Source: Flavobacterium album
GTDB lineage: Bacteria; Bacteroidota; Bacteroidia; Flavobacteriales; Flavobacteriaceae
Length of the DNA stretch: 64,000 nt
NCBI RefSeq assembly: GCF_003096035.1
Contig: NZ_CP029186.1
Coordinates: 2,493,001-2,557,000, forward strand
Reading direction: 5' to 3'
Shown here: positions 43,990-52,309 of the stretch, piece after piece
Layout: the number at the start of each line of letters is the position of its first letter
Position numbering within the stretch: the stretch's first letter is position 1
Made by a program: the position numbers and the translations under genes
Notes under the pieces: generated by a model
What the model saw: the letters and a program-made list of their open reading frames with translations, nothing else
What the model was told of the DNA's origin: nothing
Database searches by the model: none

Positions 43990-44448
43990 TTATTTCTGGT
44001 TCTTGTTGAAATACATCCTGAAATATTTCACCGGTACCCACAAAAAGCCATAACATTCGCCGTCATGCTTTTGCGTGTGCTTGTGGTGCTGCTTGTGGGC
44101 ACGCCTGATGGCAAGCAAGTAAGGGTTTTTGGTGTTTTTGAGGAAGCTTATACGCTGGTGAATGAAAATATCATGCACGAAAAAATACGCCATTCCGTAT
44201 AATGAAATGCCCATTCCGATGTAAAACAGGTAATTGTAATCCTGCATGGCCCCGAGGTACATCAGCACAATAGCGGGTGTCGCAAAGATCACAAAGAAAT
44301 AATCATTGCGCTCAAGATTGCCTTTATTGGAGTGGTCATGGTGGTCCCTGTGCAATGACCATAATAAGCCATGCATTATATACTTATGGATTACCCATGT
44401 AAGGCCTTCCATTACAAAAAATACTATAAAGACTATAAGAAATCCCAT
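43990..44448 (-). CDS. crtZ: Beta-carotene hydroxylase
   Basis: 152 residues, normal for CrtZ. A fatty acid hydroxylase superfamily membrane di-iron enzyme that adds 3- and 3'-hydroxyls to beta-carotene rings, giving zeaxanthin. The histidine motifs HKYIMH, HRDHHDH, HDIFIHQ and HKQHHKH are all visible. Membrane helices: near the N-terminus and about 50-90. It is the last gene of the crt operon, 18 bp after the unknown gene. A lycopene cyclase gene, needed to make its substrate, is not in the window. Confidence 0.93.
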   Translation of the reverse strand: MGFLIVFIVFFVMEGLTWVIHKYIMHGLLWSLHRDHHDHSNKGNLERNDYFFVIFATPAIVLMYLGAMQDYNYLFYIGMGISLYGMAYFFVHDIFIHQRISFLKNTKNPYLLAIRRAHKQHHKHTQKHDGECYGFLWVPVKYFRMYFNKNQK

Positions 44449-44466
44449 TGCTTGCTACTTTTTACA

Positions 44467-44916
44467 TTATTCTATGATGTCGTCTACCATTGATTTTAGC
44501 ACTTCAGAGGTAATTGTTCCCCTGTTGGCCATGATAAATTTTTTATCTTCGTCTATATCGTCATTATATCCCAAAAATCCGGGGGCATTCAACTGCACCG
44601 AGAGCCTTACAAAACGTATCTCGATATTAAGCGGCTCAGCCGCTACCGCTGCTTCAATATTTTTTTTTCCTTTCCGGAACGTACCCAGTTTGCTCAACGG
44701 GTTAGGCGTATGCTTTGCCCAAATCGACCGGAAAGCCCCCAGATAGGCCAGAGATACAGCATCTTTACGGTTTTCAAGCAGGGCAATCATTTCCTTACAA
44801 ACCGTTTTATCTCCCGGGGCGAGGCGGTAACTGTTCCTTACGGTATCCATTTCAGAAGGCATAATGCTTTTAGCTGAGAAAGAGCACAGCAAAAATAATG
44901 CGATCAGTGTCTTCAT
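44467..44916 (-). CDS. Exported protein of unknown function in the crt operon
   Basis: 149 residues, family not recognised. The signal peptide is MKTLIALFLLCSFSAKSI. The mature part is alpha-helical, with KTVCKEMIALLENRKDAVSLAYLGAF, AKHTPNPLSKLGTFRKGKKN and EPLNIEIRFVRLSVQL, and a C-terminal acidic stretch; TPR-like helix pairing is possible. Its start overlaps the crtB stop by 4 bp, and it is followed by crtZ, so it is translated with carotenoid genes. A role in carotenoid placement, turnover or envelope is inference only. Confidence 0.82.
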   Translation of the reverse strand: MKTLIALFLLCSFSAKSIMPSEMDTVRNSYRLAPGDKTVCKEMIALLENRKDAVSLAYLGAFRSIWAKHTPNPLSKLGTFRKGKKNIEAAVAAEPLNIEIRFVRLSVQLNAPGFLGYNDDIDEDKKFIMANRGTITSEVLKSMVDDIIE

Positions 44917-45749
44917 ACAATAGCAACTTTATACTGTACATAGCTGCTCATCATCAGGGAGATCTTCTGGCTGTTAGGTATCCGTATCCTGCTGTTTAAT
45001 ATCTTATGGGCAGGTGTTTTCCGGATCTTCCTGAAAAGCGACAGGTAATACCTGTAAGCCAGGTATACCCCAAAGCGGGATGATGCCGGTAATTTCCTTA
45101 TCCCTATCAGCGCTTCTGCAAATTCTTCCCTGATCTCCTGCTCAATGCTGCATTTTACTTCGTTATTGAAGGCTTCCATGTTCACGTTCGGAAAATAGGT
45201 TCGCCCCAGGACTGAGTAATCGTCTTTCATATCGCGAAGGAAATTCACCTTTTGGAACGCCGAGCCCAGCTTCATTGCAAAGGGCCTCAGCTCATCGTAG
45301 GCCGCTTTATCGCCTTCAACAAATACATGAAGGCACATAAGCCCTACTACTTCTGCCGACCCGAGTATGTATTCCTGGTAAAGCTCTTTATTGTAGGAAA
45401 CCGGGTCAAGGTCCATTTCCATGCTTTTCAGGAACTGGTCGATAAGGTCGCGCCCGATCTTATAGCGATGTACCGCATCCTGGAAGGAATTCATTATTGG
45501 GTTAAGTGAAATCTTCTCATCCAGCGCCTCGGTTGTCTGTTGCCTGAAACGCTGCAGCAGTTCGCGTTTGTTGTAGCCGTGAAAGCTGTCCACGATCTCG
45601 TCGGCCAGGCGTACAAACCCGTAAATAGCATAGATGGCAGGCCTTAGTTCCGCGCCCAGCGCCATAATCCCCATCGAAAAGCTGGTAGAGTATTTTCGTG
45701 TGGTAGCTTTGCTCACATGGTGCGATAGTTCATCATACAACTTTTTCAT
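44913..45749 (-). CDS. crtB: Phytoene synthase
   Basis: 278 residues, normal for bacterial CrtB. It condenses two geranylgeranyl diphosphates to phytoene. The first acidic motif is seen as ADEIVDSF (residues about 47-54) and the second as NFLRDMKDDY; YCxxVAGxVG is replaced by the related YILGSAEVVGLMCLHVF. The start overlaps the crtI stop by 17 bp, so translation is coupled. Confidence 0.93.
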   Translation of the reverse strand: MKKLYDELSHHVSKATTRKYSTSFSMGIMALGAELRPAIYAIYGFVRLADEIVDSFHGYNKRELLQRFRQQTTEALDEKISLNPIMNSFQDAVHRYKIGRDLIDQFLKSMEMDLDPVSYNKELYQEYILGSAEVVGLMCLHVFVEGDKAAYDELRPFAMKLGSAFQKVNFLRDMKDDYSVLGRTYFPNVNMEAFNNEVKCSIEQEIREEFAEALIGIRKLPASSRFGVYLAYRYYLSLFRKIRKTPAHKILNSRIRIPNSQKISLMMSSYVQYKVAIV

Positions 45750-47226
45750 AACGGGATGGTATATTTTTATTAATCTCTTTTGCTACTATTTTTCCTGAAA
45801 TTATTGATGGCGGGACACCCGGCCCCGGCACAGTTAGCTGACCTGTATAATACAGGTTGTCCAGCTTTTTGTTCCTTATGGAAGGCTTTAGCACCGCAGT
45901 TTGCCGCAGCGTGTTGGCCAGTCCGTAGGCATTGCCTTTATAGGCGTTATAATCCTGGGTGAAATCGCTTACACAATAGCTTCGCTGGTAATCGATTTTT
46001 GACCTGAGGTTTTTGATGCCGGAAATTTTCTCCATTTCCTCTATCATTTTGCCCAGGTATTTTTCGCGCAGCGCTTCGCCATCTTCAATGCCTATAGCTA
46101 ATGGCAACAGCAGGAAGACATTTTCATGGCCTTTGGGCGCCACCATATCATCGGTTTTAGAAGGGCAGCAGGCATAGAAAAGCGGATCTTCCGGCCACTC
46201 TTTTGTTTTATAAATGGCATCGATGTGCGTGTCGAGGTCGTGCCCGAAAAATAAATTGTGGTGCTTCAGGTTCGGGATCTTTTCGGTAAAGCCAAGATAG
46301 TAAATCAGGCAGGAGGGGGCAAAAGTCCTGTCCTCCCAGTACTCTTCTGTATAATTCCTGTGCTGTTTATCAAGGAGTGTCTCGGTATGATGATAGTCCG
46401 CTGACGCTACAACAGCATCAAAATCCATTGTAACACCATTTACCCTGAGTGCGGTAACGCTGCCTCCGTCGGTAATGATCTTTTCTGCCGTATGGCCGAA
46501 ATGAAAATTTACGCCTTGTTGTTCCGCCACTGTTTTCATAGCTTTTACCAGTTCGTAAAACCCTCCCAGCGGATAATAGGTGCCAAGCCCGTAGCCGCCA
46601 TAATTCATCAGGCTGTACAATGCGGGAATATCTTTTGGCGAAGCCCCCAGGAAAATCACGGGAAATTCCATCAGTGCTACCAGCATGGGGTTAGAAAAAT
46701 ATTTCTTTACATACGACCGGTAATCCGTCAGCAGGTCGAGCTTCAGGGCGCCTTTTGCGATCTTGAGGGAAAGGAACTCAAACCAGGACAGGCACGGCTT
46801 GGTGACAAAATCCTGCATTCCTACCTCATATTTATATTTTGCCGAATCCATGAAGCGTTCAAACTGCTTTCCTGCACCGGGCTCAATCTGCTCAAAAAGG
46901 GCCTTCATATCGCCATAGCTGTCAGGGAGCGATAGCTTTCCGTCGGCAAATATGATATCAAACTGAGGGTCGAGTCGCACCAGGCTGTAAAAATCTGAGG
47001 CCTGGTAACCAAAATCTTTAAAGAAATTGTCAATGATATCGGGCATCCAGTACCAGCTGGGCCCCATATCGAATGTATATCCGTTATCTGTAGTAAACTG
47101 CCGCGCGCGCCCTCCCGGCTGGCTGTTCTTTTCGAATACATGAACTTCAAAGCCTTCCTTTGCTAAATATGAAGCAGCCGACAGCCCCGAAATACCCGAA
47201 CCAATTATGGCAACCTTTTTTTTCAT
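45733..47226 (-). CDS. crtI: Phytoene desaturase
   Basis: 497 residues, normal for CrtI. It introduces double bonds into phytoene to give lycopene. The FAD-binding Rossmann motif GSGISGLSAASYLAKEG (8-24) and VFEKNSQPGGRARQF are at the N-terminus; YYTGQLTVPGPGVPPSIISG marks the C-terminal signature. It is the second gene of the operon, 3 bp after the MarR-type regulator. Confidence 0.95.
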   Translation of the reverse strand: MKKKVAIIGSGISGLSAASYLAKEGFEVHVFEKNSQPGGRARQFTTDNGYTFDMGPSWYWMPDIIDNFFKDFGYQASDFYSLVRLDPQFDIIFADGKLSLPDSYGDMKALFEQIEPGAGKQFERFMDSAKYKYEVGMQDFVTKPCLSWFEFLSLKIAKGALKLDLLTDYRSYVKKYFSNPMLVALMEFPVIFLGASPKDIPALYSLMNYGGYGLGTYYPLGGFYELVKAMKTVAEQQGVNFHFGHTAEKIITDGGSVTALRVNGVTMDFDAVVASADYHHTETLLDKQHRNYTEEYWEDRTFAPSCLIYYLGFTEKIPNLKHHNLFFGHDLDTHIDAIYKTKEWPEDPLFYACCPSKTDDMVAPKGHENVFLLLPLAIGIEDGEALREKYLGKMIEEMEKISGIKNLRSKIDYQRSYCVSDFTQDYNAYKGNAYGLANTLRQTAVLKPSIRNKKLDNLYYTGQLTVPGPGVPPSIISGKIVAKEINKNIPSRYEKVV

Positions 47227-47229
47227 AAA

Positions 47230-47898
47230 CTAATTTTGATAAAGATATTTACGGCTGATCTCTGCCAATGGTTCGGCAGCCGTAATGGGGGTGTTAAATA
47301 TCGGTTGGTGAAAATCTTCAAGTTTTTTTAGCAGGCGTATAAGCTCCATCTTTTCAGACTGGTCCAGGTTGCCGGATACAATGGTGGTTGCCTGCCGGAT
47401 CTTGTGCATGTGCTTATCCAGTTCCTCCAGGCCCAGCGGCGTAATGCTGATCACTTTGCTTCGTTTGTCAGTACCCGAAACGCTTTGTGCTACCCATCCG
47501 TTTTTTATGAGCCTGCCAATAATCTGGATTCCCGTCGGCTTATCCTGGATATTCCGCCGTATCAGTTCCATTTTTGTCATTGCTCCAAGGGTTTTCAGGT
47601 TGATCAGGTAAATGAAATCTTCCTGTGTGGAAAAAGGCGAGCCGGCTATTGCCAGTTTGGAATACATCTTTGCATACCGGTGCAGGTGTACAATCATCGT
47701 GCTGATGATGCTTTCTGCAGAGCGGCCTTCGTGCTTGCCTTCCCAGTCCGGTTCCTGCCGCTGTTGCCCTTGGGCGGAAACCGCTCCTGTCATCCAGTTT
47801 TTAAACTCCTTGATATCGCCTTTTCCTTGATTTTTAACGGTATAATGTTCAAAATCTTCTAAAAGGGATATTACTTCGTGGGTTAATTTATAATTCAT
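47230..47898 (-). CDS. MarR-family transcriptional regulator of the crt operon
   Basis: 222 residues, longer than classical MarR (about 145) because of an N-terminal extension of about 45 residues. The winged helix-turn-helix has TLGAMTKMELIRRNIQDKPTG, IGRLIKNGWVAQ and KVISITPLGLEEL. It is the first gene of the crt operon, so autoregulation is likely. Two palindromes with the same arms (AGTAT-N6-ATACT) lie 12-60 bp upstream of its ATG and are good operator candidates. The ligand is unknown. Confidence 0.9.
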   Translation of the reverse strand: MNYKLTHEVISLLEDFEHYTVKNQGKGDIKEFKNWMTGAVSAQGQQRQEPDWEGKHEGRSAESIISTMIVHLHRYAKMYSKLAIAGSPFSTQEDFIYLINLKTLGAMTKMELIRRNIQDKPTGIQIIGRLIKNGWVAQSVSGTDKRSKVISITPLGLEELDKHMHKIRQATTIVSGNLDQSEKMELIRLLKKLEDFHQPIFNTPITAAEPLAEISRKYLYQN

Positions 47899-47909
47899 AT
47901 TAAAAATAA

Positions 47910-47925
47910 AGTATGTAAATATACT
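47910..47925. promoter_or_regulatory. Putative MarR operator, site 1
   Basis: AGTATGTAAATATACT is a 16-bp inverted repeat (5-bp perfect arms, N6). It begins 12 bp upstream of the MarR-gene ATG. The extended arms AAAGTAT/ATACTAT recur in inverse orientation in site 2. Confidence 0.65.
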
Positions 47926-47942
47926 ATTTAATGTCTAATTAT

Positions 47943-47958
47943 AGTATTATTTTATACT
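47943..47958. promoter_or_regulatory. Putative MarR operator, site 2
   Basis: AGTATTATTTTATACT has the same AGTAT-N6-ATACT pattern as site 1. The centres lie 33 bp apart, about three helical turns, so two dimers would bind the same face of the DNA. Confidence 0.65.
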
Positions 47959-48048
47959 TTTTTTAATATGTATTTAGCAAAGTAGCTTGCTGACAAGTGT
48001 TTGCAATTCTTAGGAATATAATTACAAAATTTAGATTGGTGATCCCGG

Positions 48049-48654
48049 TTATATCTTATTCGGCTTACTTACATATTTATTGCCTTTTACAAAAAAGCGC
48101 CAGGGCAACAGTGCGTCCTCCTGGGCATAGTCGACACCCACACGCGGGGTTGCGGCAATCTGGTCTGCGGTATAGCGTATGCCGTGGTCTTCAATCCAGA
48201 TCTCATCGCCGGTCAGGTCTTTTTTATTGAAGGAGCGATCGATGCCCAAAGCCTTAGCCGCAGACCCCGGGCCGGAGGATATTGCAGCCTTCGATGCAGG
48301 CATGTTCCTGCGAAGCTCCATGACCTCTATGCCGGCCAGAGGCTCAACCGCCCTTATGAGTACGGCATGGGGCTCGCCTTCGCCCGAGGTAACCACATTA
48401 AACAGGTTATGGATGCCATAGCAAAGGTAAACATACGATATCCCGCCATGGCTGTACATAGTTTCGGTACGGTCGGTACGCCGTCCGCCATAAGCATGGG
48501 AAGCTTTATCCCGTACCCCGAAATAAGCTTCTGTTTCTGTGATAATGCCCGCTGTTATTTCGCCATCTATTGCGGTGTACAGCACTTTGCCTAAAAGGTC
48601 TTTTGCCAGAATGATCACATCCTGGTTTTGGTAATAGGGGAATTGTAGTTTCAA
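48049..48654 (-). CDS. DNA-3-methyladenine glycosylase (AAG/MPG type)
   Basis: 201 residues, normal for bacterial AAG. It removes alkylated purines such as 3-methyladenine by flipping the base. TEAYFGVRDKASHAYGGRRTDRTETM, GISYVYLCYGIHNLFNVVT and AVLIRAVEPL are family signatures, including the catalytic Glu in TEAY. The start is TTG at 48654: MKLQFPYYQN is a natural start and the frame closes (TAA) four codons upstream. Confidence 0.93.
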   Translation of the reverse strand: MKLQFPYYQNQDVIILAKDLLGKVLYTAIDGEITAGIITETEAYFGVRDKASHAYGGRRTDRTETMYSHGGISYVYLCYGIHNLFNVVTSGEGEPHAVLIRAVEPLAGIEVMELRRNMPASKAAISSGPGSAAKALGIDRSFNKKDLTGDEIWIEDHGIRYTADQIAATPRVGVDYAQEDALLPWRFFVKGNKYVSKPNKI

Positions 48655-48682
48655 ATCAGATTTTTATTAGTTGGCGAATGGA

Positions 48683-50134
48683 TCATTTTTTCAGGCAGCG
48701 CCCTCTCGGCGAATCACTTTCGTGAAGCACGATTTCGGAATGAAGGAACTGCGCTGCGGCAGCCGAATCGTTTACCTTAACGGCGCTGCGTTCCAGCATT
48801 TCCCGTTCAAATTCCGTCAATACACTTTCCCTTATCCCGGCTTCCCTCCATTGTGATGACGGCCTGCATCCTTTCACGATGGCACGTGCCAGTGCCAGTG
48901 CATCAAGGAGTGCCTGGTTAGCCCCCTGTCCCTTGAAAGGGCTCATGGGGTGGGCGGCATCGCCTATCAGGGTTACCGGTCCGGTTTTTTCAAGTAATTC
49001 CGGCCTCAGTAGCTCACGGTCATATACCGGGTAGCCGGAAATCCTGTTTTCCGGTGTTGCTGCCATTATTTGCGGAATCGGTTCGTGCCACTGCGTCCTG
49101 CGGCGGGCTTCTTCCTTAAGGGCGGCAGGCCCCAATGCGCTTAACGTGCTGGCCTCATTTTCGGTCATGGGGAAACTCAGCTGCCACATTACAGCATCTG
49201 ATGTATAAGGCATCATATAAATACGTTCATTACCATTAGCGGTCTGGAATACGGTAGCCGAGTCCAGTAAAGGGCTGGCAACTTCTGTAAGGCTGCTCAG
49301 AGGGCAAATGCCTAATATGACAATGCAATCCAGGTAGCGCAGGGGAGCGGCATCTTCACCGATGACCATCCTGCGTACCGAACTACGGATACCGTCGGCG
49401 CCCACAACAAGGCCTGCCCGGCAATTTTTTAGTTCCCCGTTCACCTGGAAAACCAGTTCAACATCGTCACTATCGTTTTGCTTAAGATCAACCAGTTGGT
49501 GTCCCCACTGTACAACATCGTGCCCGCCCAGCTGTTCAAGCAAAGCAGCGCGTAACGACTGCCGGGCAATGTGCATGTTGGAGCGTTTAGGCGATTTTTC
49601 CAAACCGGACTGCAGCCACTTCCTGCCGCCCCATTCGCCAACAACGGTTCCTTCTGCCGTATGCACGAGATGGCGGGTAGAGATCACTCCTTCGTGAAGC
49701 GAAGATATACCCAGTGCCTTCATGGCTTTACCGGCCTGCTGCAAGGTGAGCCCGTAGCCCTGTGACCGGGCATCGAAATTGCTGTCGCGCTCATACAGCG
49801 TAAAGGGAATTCCGCGCTGCAGGCAGGCCACAGCCAGTGCAACCCCACCAATTCCGCCGCCGATAATGGCAACGTGCGGGTAGTTTTCTCCATCTGCTTT
49901 AGGCGGGGTGACAGACTCCACCAGCCCGGATCCGGAACAGTGGGTGCATGGGTATAAGTGAGCTTTGGGGCGAACCGGTGCCGGGCCTTCGCCTTTTTCA
50001 AAAAGGCCAAGTGCCCAACGGTAGTTTTGTTGTGCCTTTTTGCTGAGCCCGCGGCTTTTTTTGCCTTGTCCCCGGCATTCCGGGCACATAGCAAATCCTG
50101 TTTTTATAGTATCCCCGTTATTTATTTTTTCCAA
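48683..50134 (-). CDS. FAD-dependent monooxygenase with N-terminal zinc-ribbon-like extension
   Basis: 483 residues from a TTG at 50134 (an ATG at residue 17 is the alternative). Residues 17-70 carry CPECRGQG (17-24) and CTHCSGSG (63-70), a pair of CxxCxGxG motifs like the DnaJ zinc-finger type, then a PHBH-fold oxygenase: FAD motif GGGIGGVAL (92-100), GADGIRSSVRR, and the GD motif LIGDAAHPMSPFKGQGANQAL. TetX- and related flavin monooxygenases share this layout, but the zinc-ribbon fusion is unusual. It probably hydroxylates a small aromatic or antibiotic-like molecule; substrate unknown. It is divergent from a luciferase-like flavin oxidoreductase. Confidence 0.88.
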   Translation of the reverse strand: MEKINNGDTIKTGFAMCPECRGQGKKSRGLSKKAQQNYRWALGLFEKGEGPAPVRPKAHLYPCTHCSGSGLVESVTPPKADGENYPHVAIIGGGIGGVALAVACLQRGIPFTLYERDSNFDARSQGYGLTLQQAGKAMKALGISSLHEGVISTRHLVHTAEGTVVGEWGGRKWLQSGLEKSPKRSNMHIARQSLRAALLEQLGGHDVVQWGHQLVDLKQNDSDDVELVFQVNGELKNCRAGLVVGADGIRSSVRRMVIGEDAAPLRYLDCIVILGICPLSSLTEVASPLLDSATVFQTANGNERIYMMPYTSDAVMWQLSFPMTENEASTLSALGPAALKEEARRRTQWHEPIPQIMAATPENRISGYPVYDRELLRPELLEKTGPVTLIGDAAHPMSPFKGQGANQALLDALALARAIVKGCRPSSQWREAGIRESVLTEFEREMLERSAVKVNDSAAAAQFLHSEIVLHESDSPRGRCLKK

Positions 50135-50326
50135 GTCATTATACTATTACGGTAAAAAACCATTGGCAGATATGATTATATATACCAACACAAAGGTACA
50201 AATTACAAACTTTGACAATAAGCAAATCCTTTATAGGCAAGTTAAGTATAGTAATCCCGGGTTTCTTTCAATGGTTAAGGCGCTTTGCAGTTGCTGCGAA
50301 AATTAGGTTCATCCCGTAATGATGCG

Positions 50327-50334
50327 TATCTTTG
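50327..50334 (+). promoter_or_regulatory. -7 element of the LLM oxidoreductase gene (TATCTTTG)
   Basis: TATCTTTG matches TAnnTTTG and ends 24 nt before the ATG at 50359. The -33 region is weak (TTC about 16 bp upstream). The 224-bp gap is shared with the divergent flavin monooxygenase gene. Confidence 0.55.
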
Positions 50335-50358
50335 GGATAATAACTAATAAGGTTATCT

Positions 50359-51381
50359 ATGAAGAATATTGGATTTTTATCGTTCGGGCATTGGGCAGAT
50401 CATCCGTCGTACCAGGCCCGTACGGCAAGCGATACGCTGCTTCAGTCCATCGACCTGGCTGTTGCTGCGGAAGAGATTGGTATGGACGGCGCTTACTTTC
50501 GCGTGCATCATTTTGCACGGCAGCTGGCATCGCCTTTTCCGCTGCTTTCCGCCATTGGTGCTAAAACAAGCAAAATAGAGATTGGGACAGGAGTGATTGA
50601 TATGCGGTATGAGAACCCGCTGTATATGGTAGAAGATGCAAGTGCTGCCGACCTGATCTCAGGCGGGCGGTTGCAGTTAGGTATCAGCAGGGGATCGCCG
50701 GAGCAGGTCATCGATGGCTGGCATTATTTTGGTTATGAGCCCGATGAGGGCGAAACGGATGCAGATATGGGGCGCAAAAAAGCCCTGAAATTTCTCGATA
50801 TGCTTAAAGGAGAAGGATTTGCGCAGCCAAACCCGAACCCCATGTTTCCCAACCCGCCGGGTTTATTGCGCCTTGAGCCGCATTCCGAAGGGTTGCGAGA
50901 GCGTATCTGGTGGGGTGCTGCATCCAATGCCACTGCCGTATGGGCTGCCGAGAATGGTATGTACCTGCAAAGCTCTACGCTGAAATTTGACGAAAGCGGA
51001 AAGCCCTTTCACATCCAGCAGGCCGAACAGATAAGGTTGTATAAGGAAGCCTGGGAGAAAGCAGGGCACAAGCGCAAACCGAGGGTTTCGGTAAGCCGTT
51101 CCATCTTTGCACTGGTCAACGACCAGGACAGGTATTACTTTGGGCAGCAGGGCAAGGCATCAGACAGCTTTGGTTATATTGAAAGCGATAAGCGCGCCAT
51201 TTTCGGGAAGAGCTACGCGGCTGAACCGGATAGGCTTATTGAAGAACTGGCCCAAGACGAAGCAATACAGGAAGCTGATACAATACTGCTGACCATCCCG
51301 AATACGTTAGGTGTAGATTATAATGTACATGTGCTTTCGGCCATACTGGAGCATGTTGCCCCGGGATTGGGCTGGCGTTAA
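50359..51381 (+). CDS. LLM class flavin-dependent oxidoreductase
   Basis: 340 residues, normal for luciferase-like monooxygenases. A TIM-barrel flavin (FMN/F420-type) enzyme: IGFLSFGHWADHPSYQ, EEIGMDGAYFRVHHFA, SPFPLLSAIGAKTSKIEIGTGV, MVEDASAADLISGGRLQLGISRG and TILLTIPNTLGVDYNVHVLS are family features. Flavin and reducing partner are not evident. It is divergent from the FAD monooxygenase and may work with it. It has a strong terminator. Confidence 0.93.
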   Translation: MKNIGFLSFGHWADHPSYQARTASDTLLQSIDLAVAAEEIGMDGAYFRVHHFARQLASPFPLLSAIGAKTSKIEIGTGVIDMRYENPLYMVEDASAADLISGGRLQLGISRGSPEQVIDGWHYFGYEPDEGETDADMGRKKALKFLDMLKGEGFAQPNPNPMFPNPPGLLRLEPHSEGLRERIWWGAASNATAVWAAENGMYLQSSTLKFDESGKPFHIQQAEQIRLYKEAWEKAGHKRKPRVSVSRSIFALVNDQDRYYFGQQGKASDSFGYIESDKRAIFGKSYAAEPDRLIEELAQDEAIQEADTILLTIPNTLGVDYNVHVLSAILEHVAPGLGWR

Positions 51382-51406
51382 GTTTAAAGACATAGAACTA
51401 TAAGAA

Positions 51407-51437
51407 AAGCTCTAAATCATTGATTTAGGGCTTTTTT
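51407..51437 (+). terminator. Rho-independent terminator
   Basis: A 12-bp stem (AAGCTCTAAATC/GATTTAGGGCTT, one T-G pair) with an ATT loop and six T, 26 bp after the stop of the LLM gene. Confidence 0.92.
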
Positions 51438-51730
51438 GTTGCGCCCGGTTTGCAAATTCCAAACTATGTATGCAGGATTTAATAGTTTGTTGGTTTCCAA
51501 AAGTTTGGGTTACTTGGGAGTAATCGGTAAAGTAATAAGTCATGTTTATGGGAAATCATTGAACATTCTTTTAAAGAAAACAGCGTATGGCTAAGTTTCG
51601 TAGGCATTTATAAAATGACGATATATCGTAAGTGTTTATTTAGATGGATAATTTTATTTATTGAAAAACAGGATTTTAAGTAAAAGGTATGCCATTTGTA
51701 AATTATGGAATTAAAAAACTTAATTAAAGA
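51438..51730 (+). other. AT-rich intergenic region upstream of dps
   Basis: No gene is visible. The stretch should hold the dps promoter; an OxyR- or Fur-type operator could not be recognised by eye. The nearest -7-like string, GCCATTTG before the ATG, is not a good TAnnTTTG match. Confidence 0.45.
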
Positions 51731-52204
51731 ATGGAAACAAAAATTGGGATTACCACAGAAAATAGGGCTACAGTAGTGATGATACTGTGCAGGTTACTTG
51801 CCGACGAATATGTATTATCTGTAAAAACCAGAAATGCCCACTGGAATGTTGAGGGAAACGATTTTTATAACAAACATCTTTTTTTTGAACAGCAGTATGC
51901 CCGGTTGGATGAAATTGTAGATAGTGTAGCAGAAAGGATAAGAACCCTTGGCCACTACGCTCCGGGAACCCTTAAAAGTTTTTTGGACCTCACGCACTTG
52001 TCTGAAACAAAAAGCCATGAAAATAGCAGTATCGGTTTTATAAACGAACTGTTATCAGACCACGAGAGCATTACCATATACCTGCGCGAAAATATCGACC
52101 GCCCTGCATCGGAACTAAAAGATTACGGCAGCAGCGACTTTCTGACAAGCCTTTTGGAAACCCATGAGAAAATGGCCTGGATGCTTAGGGCACATGTAAA
52201 ATAA
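51731..52204 (+). CDS. Dps family DNA-binding ferritin-like protein
   Basis: 157 residues, normal for Dps. It forms dodecamers that oxidise and store iron and protect DNA under starvation and peroxide stress. The ferroxidase pattern is clear: NAHWNVEG (H36), then LDEIVDSVAERI (D63, E67), as in typical Dps. It stands alone; the gene ends about 100 bp before the histidine kinase. Confidence 0.94.
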   Translation: METKIGITTENRATVVMILCRLLADEYVLSVKTRNAHWNVEGNDFYNKHLFFEQQYARLDEIVDSVAERIRTLGHYAPGTLKSFLDLTHLSETKSHENSSIGFINELLSDHESITIYLRENIDRPASELKDYGSSDFLTSLLETHEKMAWMLRAHVK

Positions 52205-52309
52205 ACAGGAATTTACACTGAACCGGTGGTCTATTTAAGAAACGTGCTTATCTTCGGGATGAAAACAGAAGTAGTTGCCACTTAGCTAACGGTTTACAAC
52301 CACATTAAT

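Noticed and set aside
48049..48664. An ATG start for the 3-methyladenine glycosylase gene
   Set aside because: None exists in frame near the natural N-terminus before the TAA four codons upstream; TTG at 48654 is needed.
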